Shown here piece by piece: positions 56,801 to 63,969 of a stretch of DNA of 64,000 nucleotides (its first letter is position 1; each line of letters opens with the position of its first letter). Origin of the DNA: Acidimicrobiia bacterium. Lineage in GTDB: Bacteria > Actinomycetota > Acidimicrobiia > Acidimicrobiales > AC-14. The stretch spans positions 1-64,000 of the forward strand of contig JAHFUR010000008.1 of assembly GCA_023264995.1 (NCBI GenBank), read 5' to 3'. Below the pieces are notes generated by a model, which searched no databases, was not told where the DNA came from, and saw only the letters and a program-made list of their open reading frames with translations. Made by a program: the position numbers and the translations under genes.

Positions 56801-57359
56801 CCTCGGTGGCCTCCAGCCGGCGCTCGGCCTTCTCCTTGCGCCGGCGGTACTTAAGGATGCCGGCGGCCTCCTCAATGATCAGCCGCCGGTCCTCGGGCCG
56901 GGCGTCGAGGACGGCATCAAGGTTGCCCTGCGACACGATGACGTGCTGCTGGCGGCCGACGCCGGTGTCCGAGAGCAGCTCCTGCACGTCGAGCAGGCGG
57001 CAGGGCGCCCCGTTGATGGCGTACTCGCTCTCACCGGAGGTGCGGAACAGGGTGCGGGTGATGGTGACCTCGCTGAGCCCGATGGGCAGGAGGCCCGACG
57101 TGTTGTCGATGGTCAGGGTCACCTCGGCCCGGCCCAAGGCCGAGCGCCGGCCGGTGCCGGCGAAGATCACGTCGTCCATGCGGGTGGACCGCACCGAGCG
57201 GGGGCCCTGGGCCCCGAGCACCCACGCCACCGCGTCGACGATGTTCGATTTCCCGCTCCCGTTGGGCCCGACGACGGCGGTCAGGCCGGGCTCCAGCTCG
57301 AGCGTGGTCGGGTCGGCGAAGGACTTGAAACCCTTGAGCGTCAGTGACCGGAGAAACAT
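53895..57359 (-). CDS. smc: Chromosome segregation protein SMC
   Basis: A 1154-residue SMC that compacts and segregates the chromosome with ScpA/ScpB. The N-terminal head has Walker A VGPNGSGKSNIVDAV. Two long coiled coils (about 170-480 and 650-980), very rich in Ala, Glu and Arg, flank a hinge (about 490-610, VAGVLGPLAGLVEVDRGW, ALTRSGDRFG). The C-terminal head has the signature LSLLSGGERSLVALAFLFA and Walker B FYLLDEVEAALDDLN. Length is normal. AATCTA complement (TAGATT) lies 9 nt before the ATG, so it likely has its own leaderless promoter. Its antisense strand has long open frames that are only codon-bias shadows. Confidence 0.97.
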   Translation of the reverse strand: MFLRSLTLKGFKSFADPTTLELEPGLTAVVGPNGSGKSNIVDAVAWVLGAQGPRSVRSTRMDDVIFAGTGRRSALGRAEVTLTIDNTSGLLPIGLSEVTITRTLFRTSGESEYAINGAPCRLLDVQELLSDTGVGRQQHVIVSQGNLDAVLDARPEDRRLIIEEAAGILKYRRRKEKAERRLEATEANLVRLADLNREVGRQLKPLERQADAARRHDALAAELRGLRLHLAGRELAALAARQQVAATARTGLAADEASIKVELRGLDSSVAAAEAWVASAGGAGLGEAVGRLEALRERARGLAAVMAERQRSLGRDRAVAVDANVIASLESEAARLAAELADVTTEAEPLEPLRAELAEAEAVAARELQALDGPLPSPDRAAEARGELAAVRAGAERGRAEVVGLQARLASLEAQAAAADAEATGRRAEVDGLAVQERAAVAASEQADAGRTEATARLESARADVREAAAAERVWAARAEALALALAESGGSAGAARLEGVAGVLGPLAGLVEVDRGWDDAWAAAAAELAHTVVVDGVGAARELLAGLADDDAAAGVLALGAPAAAVTPVPPGCPGEPLRAHVRSSHPGVERVLDLLLAGAVVVAGGWAEALDVSLAYPQVVALTRSGDRFGATAWRRGNTGTAATRVALDEARTEATAATAAVAVAARRLAEATTDAEQASAAAREAGLRRDAAARAARAARGDLDRAEVRRREAQSGAEGVRAHLDRLAGRLAQEDARIAELTALLPVLEADAAQRAAEAARLGAARAVAQERVSALRSRRTELDMRATGLRDRRAYLSRRLADVEQRLARHGAERAAAGARRQEIELLSRRTGWLAALVDDRLGVLGTELADVRARRERQAQALATASGRLDVLRRRRHEAERRLEEVRERSRRAELDDAEARMRQEAAVESLRRELDCEPATAMAAACPELRDGTSPSSRVRELERELRLMGPVNPLALEELAALQERHAFLAAQLDDVKGTRRELTKVIRAVEVEMAQLLAAAYADVADHFVRLFETLFPGGQGRLRLTDPDNLLEAGIEVEARPAGKNVRKLSLLSGGERSLVALAFLFAVFRSRPSPFYLLDEVEAALDDLNLTRFLDLLGEFRQEAQLLVVTHQKRTMEAADCLYGVTMQPGGSSRVVSERVGAST

Positions 57360-57368
57360 GTAATTTCA

Positions 57369-57374
57369 AATCTA
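57369..57374 (-). promoter_or_regulatory. -10 hexamer TAGATT for smc
   Basis: TAGATT on the minus strand, 9 nt before the smc ATG, in a locally AT-rich stretch. Confidence 0.5.
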
Positions 57375-57430
57375 CCGGGCGCCGGCGGCCGGGCGCGGAT
57401 CTACCCACCCGACGAGCGGGACGCCAGCGG

Positions 57431-58561
57431 TCAGCCGAGCCGGAAGTGCCGGTACGGCGAGCGCCGGGCGCCGGCGCCCCCAACTGCGTCACCGAGGTGG
57501 AACGACACGTCCAGGCTGCGGTCGGCCGCGTCGTAGATGCCGTGCCAGAGGGTGCGGGGCGCCACCGGGCCGGCGTCGGTGCGGTCGACGCAGGCGTGGG
57601 CCGCCTTGATCTCGTCGGTCGACATCGGGCCGGCGCGGGCGGCGACCGCGGCCGTGAGCCGGCGGGCGCGGGCGTAGGTGGCCGAGGGGCCGTCGCCGGC
57701 AGGGAGGTCCTCGAGCGACGGGCGGCCGTGCAACAGGTGGTTGGTGACGACCTGCACCTCGCCCGCCCCCTCGACCACGTGCCGGCCCGATTCCCACACG
57801 AACGAATCGCCCGTGGCATCGGCCACCAGGTAGTGGCAGGCCTGGAACATGACGTACTGCTGGGCGGCCCGCAGACCGGCACGGGCCTCGCCGGTGGTCG
57901 TGCACGTCTCCAGCAGGTACCGGAGCACCTGGATCTCGTTGAGCCCGGCGGCGGGCGCCAGGGTCGGCCCGGCCCCACCGGGCTCGTCGTCGGCCAGCAT
58001 GGCCACCACCAGGCCGGCGTCGTTCACCCCGTCGAGGCAGCCCCCGAGCAGCTCGTACGCGCCGATGAACAGGCAGGCGCGGCCCCCGTCGGCGGGGTAG
58101 GTCTCGGTCACGTAGGGCCGGGCGGTCATGGCCAGCTCCCCGGGCTGGGCGACGCCGCCGAGGATCTCGGTGAGGGTGGCCGCCGGGAAGTCGTAGTTGC
58201 GGCTGAGGGTGGGGTGCCCGCTCGCCACCACCTCCGGCGGCAGCCAGGCCACCGAGCATCCCGGCGGGGCACCGAGGTAGGCCAGCAACCCCAGCTCGAC
58301 GGCATCGTCGTCGACGGCGAGGCCGTGCACGTCGGCCACGCCGAGCATGCGCTGGAAGTGCGCCGGCCACTCCCGCTCGTACCAGTGCCGGCGGGCCCGG
58401 GTGACCGCCGGGTCGCCACCGGCCGCCGGCGCCACGCCGTGGCGGTCCTGCGCCACCTCGGCCAGCGAGCGGCCGATCTCCCGGTGCGTGCCCCTCAGGA
58501 CGAGGTGGCCGACCTCCACGACGTCGGCCGGCCCACCGGCGACGACCTCGACACCCGGCAC
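57431..58561 (-). CDS. C45-family (acyl-CoA:6-APA acyltransferase-like) Ntn hydrolase
   Basis: A 376-residue protein of the IAT-like linear-amide hydrolase family. The likely self-cleavage nucleophile is Cys102 in APPGCSVAW, followed by the family motif LSRNYDFP and then LGGCLDGVNDAGLVVAM. These enzymes cut or form amide bonds (penicillin N-acyl groups, N-acyl amino acids); the substrate is not known here. It lies between mutM and smc on the same strand, 4 nt after mutM, so it is part of the housekeeping transcript, where it is not a usual member. The start is a GTG at 58561. Confidence 0.85.
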   Translation of the reverse strand: MPGVEVVAGGPADVVEVGHLVLRGTHREIGRSLAEVAQDRHGVAPAAGGDPAVTRARRHWYEREWPAHFQRMLGVADVHGLAVDDDAVELGLLAYLGAPPGCSVAWLPPEVVASGHPTLSRNYDFPAATLTEILGGVAQPGELAMTARPYVTETYPADGGRACLFIGAYELLGGCLDGVNDAGLVVAMLADDEPGGAGPTLAPAAGLNEIQVLRYLLETCTTTGEARAGLRAAQQYVMFQACHYLVADATGDSFVWESGRHVVEGAGEVQVVTNHLLHGRPSLEDLPAGDGPSATYARARRLTAAVAARAGPMSTDEIKAAHACVDRTDAGPVAPRTLWHGIYDAADRSLDVSFHLGDAVGGAGARRSPYRHFRLG

Positions 58562-58565
58562 GGCC

Positions 58566-59408
58566 TCACACTTGGCACTGCGGGCAGAGGAACGACGACC
58601 GGCCGTTGAACTTGACCCGGGCGATCGTGCTCCGGCACCGCCGGCAGGCCTGGCCCTCGCGGTCGTAGACCTTGTGCATGCTCTGGTACTCGCCCGTCTT
58701 GCCGAACAGGTCGCGGTACTGCTCGTCGGAGAGCGACGAGCCGCGGTGCTTAATGGCCTCCTGCAGGGTCTCGACCATGGCCCGGTAGAGCCGGCGGACC
58801 TCCTGGGACGAGAGGGTCTCCGACGAGCGGTCGTAGCGCAGGCCGGCGGCGAAGAGGATCTCGTCGCTGTAGATGTTGCCGATGCCGGCGCAGAACTTCT
58901 GGTCCATCAGGAGAGACTTGAGCTTGGCCTTCCGGGCGACGAGGAGCTCGCCGAACTTGGTCCAGCTCATCATCTCCTCCACCGGGTCGAACCCCAGGTG
59001 GGCCAGCTCGGGCACGACGTCGGGCAGTTCCTCGGGGGTGGTGACGAACATCTCACCGAAGGTCCGGGGGTCGATGAAGCGGAGCTGGCCACCCTGGGTG
59101 AAGGTGATGACCACGTGGGTATGGGTGGTGAGGGGGTCCTTGGTCTCGTTGCGGGCCCGGAGCAGCTGGCCGCTCATCCCCAGGTGCACGACGAGCACGT
59201 CGCCGCTCTCGAGGCGGATGAGGAGGTACTTGCCCCGCCGCTCGACGGCCGTGAACTTGTGGCCCTCCAGCTTGGCGATGAAATGCTTCTTGTTGGGATG
59301 GCGGCGGATCGACCGCATCCCGGTCACGTCGACCAGCTTCACCCGCTTGCCCACGACCTCCTTGTCGAGGTCGCGGCGGATGGTTTCGACCTCGGGCAGC
59401 TCAGGCAT
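58566..59408 (-). CDS. mutM: Formamidopyrimidine-DNA glycosylase
   Basis: MutM removes 8-oxoguanine and ring-opened purines and nicks the backbone. The 280-residue protein starts with the catalytic PELPEVETIRRDL (Pro2 nucleophile, Glu3). It carries the conserved Lys region in RRGKYLLIRLESG, the helix-two-turn-helix ARKAKLKSLLMDQKFCAGIGNIYSDEILF, and a C-terminal zinc finger CRRC...CPQC. It overlaps rnc by 8 nt, a conserved order in actinobacteria. Confidence 0.97.
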   Translation of the reverse strand: MPELPEVETIRRDLDKEVVGKRVKLVDVTGMRSIRRHPNKKHFIAKLEGHKFTAVERRGKYLLIRLESGDVLVVHLGMSGQLLRARNETKDPLTTHTHVVITFTQGGQLRFIDPRTFGEMFVTTPEELPDVVPELAHLGFDPVEEMMSWTKFGELLVARKAKLKSLLMDQKFCAGIGNIYSDEILFAAGLRYDRSSETLSSQEVRRLYRAMVETLQEAIKHRGSSLSDEQYRDLFGKTGEYQSMHKVYDREGQACRRCRSTIARVKFNGRSSFLCPQCQV

Positions 59409-60192
59409 CGTCCTCTTCGGTAAGCGTCGTGGTCGGCTGACCAGCAGTCGGGGGTCCCGGCGCGGGTGCGCCCGGCTCGGTCAGGTCGGTACCGGGCACG
59501 CCGGCTTCGGACAGGCGCACCCACGCCATCCGGGCCGCCGCCTGCTCGGCCTGCTTCTTGGAACGGCCCTCGCCCCGGCCGACGGCGTCGCCGTGGACCG
59601 ACACCGTGGCCGCGAAGCGCTTGGCGTGGTCGGGGCCCTCCGAGACGTGGTGGTAGCGGGGCAGCTCGTCATAGACGCGGGCACACAGCTCCTGGAGCCG
59701 AGTCTTGAAGTCGTGCCCACCGGGGCCGGCCGCCCCCTCGGTGATGCGCTCGCCCAGCAGGCGCATGACCAGCTCGACAGCCGGCTCCCAGCCGCCGTCG
59801 ATGTACACCGCGCCGATGACCGCCTCCATGGCGTCGGACAGGATCGACGGCTTCTCCCGACCGCCGGAGGCGTCCTCCCCCTTGCCCAGGCGCAGGCTCG
59901 CACCGAGGTCGATCTCCTCGGCCACCTCGGCCAGCACCTCGGCGTTGACCACCGACGCCCGGACCTGGGCCAGCTGGCCCTCAGGCAGGTCGGGGTAGGT
60001 GCGGTACAGGTAGTCGGTGACCACCAGGCCCAGCACGGCATCGCCCAGGAACTCCAGGCGCTCGTTGGAGAGGTTGCCGGGGACCTCGGCGCACCACGAC
60101 CGGTGGGCCATGGCCCGCGCCAGCAGCTCGCGGTCGCCGAAGGGCAGCCCGAGCCGTTCGACGAGGCCCTCGGGCTCGGGAAGGCTGCTCAG
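59401..60192 (-). CDS. rnc: Ribonuclease III
   Basis: RNase III cuts double-stranded RNA in rRNA precursors. The catalytic domain has the signature NERLEFLGDAVLGLVVTDYL with its metal-binding acidic residues and SDAMEAVIGAVYIDGG; the C-terminal dsRBD has FKTRLQELCARVYDELPRYHHV and KKQAEQAAARMAW. The first ATG (60111) would remove the conserved N-terminal helix LVERLGLPFGDRELLARAMAHRSW. Upstream in frame there is no ATG, GTG or TTG, only CTG at 60192, which overlaps the acpP stop as CTGA. I take CTG as the start (263 residues), coupled to acpP. Confidence 0.93.
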   Translation of the reverse strand: MSSLPEPEGLVERLGLPFGDRELLARAMAHRSWCAEVPGNLSNERLEFLGDAVLGLVVTDYLYRTYPDLPEGQLAQVRASVVNAEVLAEVAEEIDLGASLRLGKGEDASGGREKPSILSDAMEAVIGAVYIDGGWEPAVELVMRLLGERITEGAAGPGGHDFKTRLQELCARVYDELPRYHHVSEGPDHAKRFAATVSVHGDAVGRGEGRSKKQAEQAAARMAWVRLSEAGVPGTDLTEPGAPAPGPPTAGQPTTTLTEEDDA

Positions 60193-60494
60193 TTGGACGA
60201 CGCTCCGCCGACACGCCCGAGCACGTAGTCGACGGCGTCGCGGACGGTCTTCAGGTCCTCGAGGTCTTCGTCCTCGATGCGGAAGCCACCGACACGCTCG
60301 CCCAGCTCCTTTTCGAGGTCCTCGACCAGCTGGATCATGGCCAGGGAATCCGCGTCCAGGTCGTTGGTGAAGGACGCCCCCTCGGCGATGCTGGACGGGT
60401 CGATCTCGAGGATGTCCGCGAGGCGGTCACGGACCAGCTGCAGGACCTCGGGACGGTCCAGCGGGCCCTGCTCGACGTTGGTTTCGGCAGGCAC
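60189..60494 (-). CDS. acpP: Acyl carrier protein
   Basis: ACP carries growing acyl chains on a 4'-phosphopantetheine. The 101-residue protein has the helix II motif DLDADSLAMIQLVEDLE with the modified Ser and helix III with IEDEDLEDLKTVRDAVDYV. It has an N-terminal extension of about 20 residues compared with E. coli AcpP. The GTG at 60494 is preferred to the one at 60506 because GAGGAG ends 11 nt before it but only 1 nt before the other. It is downstream of plsX as usual and coupled to rnc. Confidence 0.95.
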   Translation of the reverse strand: MPAETNVEQGPLDRPEVLQLVRDRLADILEIDPSSIAEGASFTNDLDADSLAMIQLVEDLEKELGERVGGFRIEDEDLEDLKTVRDAVDYVLGRVGGASSN

Positions 60495-60574
60495 GGCCGC
60501 AAACACTCCTCAGTGGGGGATAGGAACCGACATGAGTGTAGTCCCGGTCGCGCTTGTGCGCTTGTGAACGATCG

Positions 60575-61579
60575 CTAGCGGGTGACGGCCTGGCGGATGC
60601 TCCCCACCAGGTCGCCCGCCACCATCTCGGCGGCCAGCCCGACGGCGTTGACGATGGCCCGGGCCGACGACGACCCGTGGCTGATGATGCAGACACCGTC
60701 GACACCGAGGAGGGCGGCACCGCCGTAGGTGTCGGGGTCGAGCTCGGCCTGGAGGGGCAGGAGGGCGGGCAGGAGCACTTTGGCAGCAGCCCGTGTCGCT
60801 TCGGTGGACATCATGGCCCCGAGGATGGCGTCGACGACGACCCGCACCGAGCCCTCCAGGGTCTTGAGGACCACATTGCCGGTGAAGCCGTCGGTCACGA
60901 CCACGTCGGCGGCGTCGGTGAGGACGTCACGGCCCTCCACGTTGCCGACGAACCGGCCCATGGACAGGGCGCCGGCCTCGGCCAGCAGGACGTGGGCCTC
61001 CTTGACCAGGTCGTTGCCCTTGCTCTTCTCCTCGCCGATGGAGAGCAGGCCGACGAGGGGCTCGGCCTTGCCCAGGCGCAGGACGGCGTACGCCGCCCCC
61101 ATCTGGGCAAACTGGAGCAGCCAGGGGGCGGTGCACTCGGCGTTGGCGCCGCTGTCGAGCAGGACCGTGGGGGTGGATCCGGGGACCGGCAGCATGGTGG
61201 CGATGGCCGGCCGGGCCACGCCGGTGATCCGGCCCATGCGCAGCAGGGCGCTGGCCATGGCCGCCCCGGTATTGCCGGCGCTGACCATGGCCGACGCCCG
61301 CCCGTCGCGCACGGCCTCGGCCGCCCGCACCATCGACGCGTCCTTCTTGCGGCGCACCCCCTGCATGGGGTCGTCGGTCATGTCGATGACCTCCGACGCC
61401 GGCCAGACCTCGAGGCCGCCCGGGTCCCCCATGACCTCGGGGTCTCCGATCAGCACCACGGGCACGCCGAACCGCTCCGCCGCCTCCCGGGCGCCGGCGA
61501 CGATCTCGCCGGGGCCCTTGTCGCCCCCCATCACGTCGACCGCGATGGGGAGCAGCACCTCAGGCGTGCTGCTAGTCAA
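60575..61579 (-). CDS. plsX: Phosphate acyltransferase PlsX
   Basis: PlsX makes acyl-phosphate from acyl-ACP for phospholipid synthesis. The 334-residue protein has the N-terminal IAVDVMGGDKGPGEIVAGA, VSAGNTGAAMASALL, KTLEGSVRVVVDAI and the C-terminal YGGAALLGVDGVCIISHG. It is a membrane-associated soluble enzyme. The start is TTG at 61579, overlapping the rpmF stop by 8 nt. The order rpmF-plsX-acpP is conserved in many bacteria. Confidence 0.96.
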   Translation of the reverse strand: MTSSTPEVLLPIAVDVMGGDKGPGEIVAGAREAAERFGVPVVLIGDPEVMGDPGGLEVWPASEVIDMTDDPMQGVRRKKDASMVRAAEAVRDGRASAMVSAGNTGAAMASALLRMGRITGVARPAIATMLPVPGSTPTVLLDSGANAECTAPWLLQFAQMGAAYAVLRLGKAEPLVGLLSIGEEKSKGNDLVKEAHVLLAEAGALSMGRFVGNVEGRDVLTDAADVVVTDGFTGNVVLKTLEGSVRVVVDAILGAMMSTEATRAAAKVLLPALLPLQAELDPDTYGGAALLGVDGVCIISHGSSSARAIVNAVGLAAEMVAGDLVGSIRQAVTR

Positions 61580-61751
61580 CCTCGATGGCCTGGCGGCCGC
61601 CGTACCAACCGCAGTTGGCGCAGACCACGTGGGGCAGCTTGGCCTGGCGGCACTGCGGGCACGTGCTCCGGGGCGGGCTGCCCAGGCGCCAGGCCGAGGC
61701 TCGCCGGCTACGGCTCTTGGCCTTGGACGTCTTCTTCTTCGGGACAGCCAT
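61572..61751 (-). CDS. rpmF: 50S ribosomal protein L32
   Basis: A 59-residue L32 with the typical N-terminus AVPKKKTSKAKSRSRR, the AWRLGSPPRSTCPQC motif and a second CANC, together forming a zinc ribbon (C+ type). It is a structural protein of the large subunit. It lies between DUF177 and plsX as in most bacteria. A TAAGAT hexamer 9 nt upstream of the ATG suggests an internal leaderless promoter. Confidence 0.96.
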   Translation of the reverse strand: MAVPKKKTSKAKSRSRRASAWRLGSPPRSTCPQCRQAKLPHVVCANCGWYGGRQAIEVD

Positions 61752-61760
61752 AAGCCGACG

Positions 61761-61766
61761 ATCTTA
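61761..61766 (-). promoter_or_regulatory. -10 hexamer TAAGAT for rpmF
   Basis: TAAGAT on the minus strand, 9 nt before the rpmF ATG, between the DUF177 stop and rpmF. Confidence 0.4.
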
Positions 61767-61771
61767 CTCGC

Positions 61772-62284
61772 TCAGTCGTCCCCGGACAGATTGAGACCGT
61801 CGAGGGCAGCCCACCGGGTATCGCCGCCCGCCGGCGGGCACTGGCAGTCCCCCTCGTTGAGGTCGGCACCGCAGGTCGGGCACAGCCCGCGGCAGTCGTC
61901 CCGGCACAGCGGGACCAGCGGGAGGTCGAGGACGAGCGACTCGCGGGCCAGTGGCTCCAGGTCGACCCGGTCGTGGCCCAGGGGGTAGCTCTCGCCGTCG
62001 CGGGGCACCGGCTCGAACAGCTCCTGGAAGTCGACGTGGAGCATGCCCGCGACCGGCCGGAGGCAGCGCCGGCACGGCCCGTCCCAGGCCCCGTCCGCCG
62101 TGCCGGTGGCCAGGAGGCCGTCGGACACCCATTCGAGCAGGGTGTCCACCACGACGGGGACCTCAGTACGGAGCGTGGAGTCGACGACGGTGACCGGCTC
62201 GGCCAGGCGCCCCTCGACCCGCTCCCGGCGCCGCGCCCCGGGCCGGCCGACCAGGTCGGCGACGTTCACGAGAAACGGGTTCAC
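61772..62284 (-). CDS. DUF177 (YceD) family protein
   Basis: A 170-residue protein. The N-terminal part (NPFLVNVADLVGRPGARRRERVEG) and the DGPCRRCLRPVAGMLHVDFQELF block are typical of DUF177/YceD. The C-terminal Cys cluster CRDDCRGLCPTCGADLNEGDCQC may bind zinc. YceD proteins are linked to 23S rRNA or L32 biogenesis, and the position next to rpmF is conserved. The GTG at 62284 is 3 nt after the stop of the SepIVA-like gene. Confidence 0.93.
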   Translation of the reverse strand: MNPFLVNVADLVGRPGARRRERVEGRLAEPVTVVDSTLRTEVPVVVDTLLEWVSDGLLATGTADGAWDGPCRRCLRPVAGMLHVDFQELFEPVPRDGESYPLGHDRVDLEPLARESLVLDLPLVPLCRDDCRGLCPTCGADLNEGDCQCPPAGGDTRWAALDGLNLSGDD

Positions 62285-62287
62285 AGC

Positions 62288-62848
62288 TCACCACTGGTCC
62301 TGGTCGAAGAAGACCTCGCCGCTGTCGGCGTCGGCGTTGGCCGCGATCTGGTCGCCCTCGGAGGACTCCGGCAGCGGGGCCACCCGCAGCTTCTCCCGGC
62401 CGCCGACGACGGTCTTCATGATCCGCTCCAGCACGATCTCGAAGCTGGCCAGCTTCTGGTCGACGTAGTCCTCGGCCTCATGCTTGAGGCGCCGGGCTTC
62501 GTCGTTGGCCTGTTCCAGGGTGCGGTTGGCCACCCGCTGGGCCTCGCGGACCAGCTCGGTGCGCTGCACGATGCGCTCGGCCCGCTCCCGGGCCGCGCTG
62601 AGGATCTCGTCACCCTCCCGCTGGACCTTGGCCAGGTACTCCTGACGCTCCTTGAGCAGCCACCGGGCCTGGCGCATCTCCTCGGGAAGGCGGTTGATGG
62701 CCTCCTCCAGCATCTCCACGACCTCGTCCTTCTCCAACCGGACGGTGGAGGAGAGCGGCATCTTGGGCGCAGAGTTCACCTGGTCGAGGACCCGCCGGAG
62801 CAGGACCTCGGTATCGGGCGCCTCGTTGTGGCGATCGGGGACGATCAC
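62288..62848 (-). CDS. DivIVA-like coiled-coil protein (SepIVA-like)
   Basis: A 186-residue, highly charged coiled-coil protein (long helix from about residue 40 to 160, MLEEAINRLPEEMRQARWLLKERQEYL, RTELVREAQRVANRTLEQANDEARR). The order coaD / this gene / DUF177 / (rpmF, plsX, acpP) / rnc / mutM resembles the mycobacterial arrangement where SepIVA (Rv2927c) is next to DUF177, rnc and fpg; SepIVA is a DivIVA-like septation factor. I infer the same role in cell division from fold and place. TACGGT exactly 6 nt before the GTG start suggests a leaderless promoter. Confidence 0.8.
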   Translation of the reverse strand: MIVPDRHNEAPDTEVLLRRVLDQVNSAPKMPLSSTVRLEKDEVVEMLEEAINRLPEEMRQARWLLKERQEYLAKVQREGDEILSAARERAERIVQRTELVREAQRVANRTLEQANDEARRLKHEAEDYVDQKLASFEIVLERIMKTVVGGREKLRVAPLPESSEGDQIAANADADSGEVFFDQDQW

Positions 62849-62854
62849 CGCGTC

Positions 62855-62860
62855 ACCGTA
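62855..62860 (-). promoter_or_regulatory. -10 hexamer TACGGT
   Basis: TACGGT on the minus strand, exactly 6 nt before the GTG at 62848. Confidence 0.45.
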
Positions 62861-62881
62861 GCCCGGCTCCCGCGACGCGCA

Positions 62882-63361
62882 TCATGCGCTGAACCTCTCT
62901 TTCAGCCTTTGGGCGATGGGAGCCGGCACCATCGAGGACACGTCACCGCCGAACCGGGCGACTTCGCGGACCAGGCTGGAGGACAGGAAGGAGTGCTCGG
63001 GCGCGGTCGGGAAGAACACGGTGGCGATCCCCGACATCCTCTCGTTGACCTGGGCCATCTGCAGCTCGAAATCGAAGTCCGAGACGGCCCGCAACCCCTT
63101 CACGATGGCCTGCACGCCCTGGGCCAGGGCATAGTCTACGAGCAGGCCCTCGAAGGCGCCGATCTCGACGTTGGCCAGGTGGGCGGTGACCTCGGCCAGC
63201 ATGGCCTGGCGCTCGTCGAGGCTGAACAGGGGCGGGGCCTTGCCCGGGTTGCCCACCGCGGCCACCAGGACGTGGTCGAACAACCGGGCCGTGCGCTCGA
63301 TGACATCGAGGTGGCCGAAGGTCACCGGGTCGAACGAGCCAGGTATGAGGGCCTTCGGCAT
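62882..63361 (-). CDS. coaD: Phosphopantetheine adenylyltransferase
   Basis: CoaD transfers AMP to 4'-phosphopantetheine in coenzyme A synthesis. The 159-residue length is standard. Seen are the nucleotidyl-transferase motif IPGSFDPVTFGHLDVIERTA (TxGH type), the GLRAVSDFDFELQMAQVN substrate-binding block and the FLSSSLVREVARFGGDVSSMVP (ISSTxVR-like) loop. It directly follows rsmD with no gap between the ATG and the preceding stop, a conserved pair. Confidence 0.97.
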   Translation of the reverse strand: MPKALIPGSFDPVTFGHLDVIERTARLFDHVLVAAVGNPGKAPPLFSLDERQAMLAEVTAHLANVEIGAFEGLLVDYALAQGVQAIVKGLRAVSDFDFELQMAQVNERMSGIATVFFPTAPEHSFLSSSLVREVARFGGDVSSMVPAPIAQRLKERFSA

Positions 63362-63907
63362 CTACCCCTGTTCCTCATGCGGCGCCTCGGCCTCTCGGCG
63401 GGCGAGGGTCACCACCGTATCGCCGTACCGCTTCGAGCGAAGGGGGCGCCACCCCGGCGGCAGGTCGACGTGGGCCCGGGCCTCTATGGCCACCAGGCGG
63501 GCTGGCAGGACAGCCAGGAGGGCGGGCCACCCGTCGAACGCGTACGGGGGGTCGGCGAAGGCCAGGTCGACGAGGGTGGGGGCGCCGGCGAGGAAGCGGC
63601 CGACGTCGGCCTGCACGACCCGGGCCTTGTCCGCCAGCCCGGTGACCCTCAGGTTGGCGGTGACGGCGGCCACGGCCTGGGGGTCGGCGTCGACGAACGT
63701 CGCCGATGCCGCGCCCCGCGACAGGGCTTCGATGCCCAGCGCGCCAGTGCCGGCGAAAAGGTCGAGCACGGTGGCGCCGGCGATGGCGTCGAGGCTGCCC
63801 AAGGCGTTGAACAGGGCTTCACGGACGCGCTCGCTCGTCGGGCGGAGCTGGCGGCCGCTCGGGGCCGTGAGCCGGCGTCCCCCTGCGACACCTGCGACGA
63901 CCCTCAT
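63362..63907 (-). CDS. rsmD: 16S rRNA (guanine(966)-N2)-methyltransferase RsmD
   Basis: RsmD methylates G966 of 16S rRNA. The 181-residue protein begins RVVAGVAGGRRLTAPSG and RPTSERVREALFNALG, with SAM motif I VLDLFAGTGALGIEALSRGA and the catalytic DPPY. It is the first gene of the minus-strand block with coaD. TACCGT exactly 6 nt before the ATG indicates a leaderless promoter heading the operon. Confidence 0.96.
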   Translation of the reverse strand: MRVVAGVAGGRRLTAPSGRQLRPTSERVREALFNALGSLDAIAGATVLDLFAGTGALGIEALSRGAASATFVDADPQAVAAVTANLRVTGLADKARVVQADVGRFLAGAPTLVDLAFADPPYAFDGWPALLAVLPARLVAIEARAHVDLPPGWRPLRSKRYGDTVVTLARREAEAPHEEQG

Positions 63908-63913
63908 GCGGCG

Positions 63914-63919
63914 ACGGTA
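63914..63919 (-). promoter_or_regulatory. -10 hexamer TACCGT for rsmD
   Basis: TACCGT on the minus strand, exactly 6 nt before the rsmD ATG; probable promoter of the rsmD-coaD unit. Confidence 0.5.
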
Positions 63920-63969
63920 GCCGCGCGCCCTCTGCGCCGCGGGACCGCCGTGTAAGTTCTGGCCCGCTG

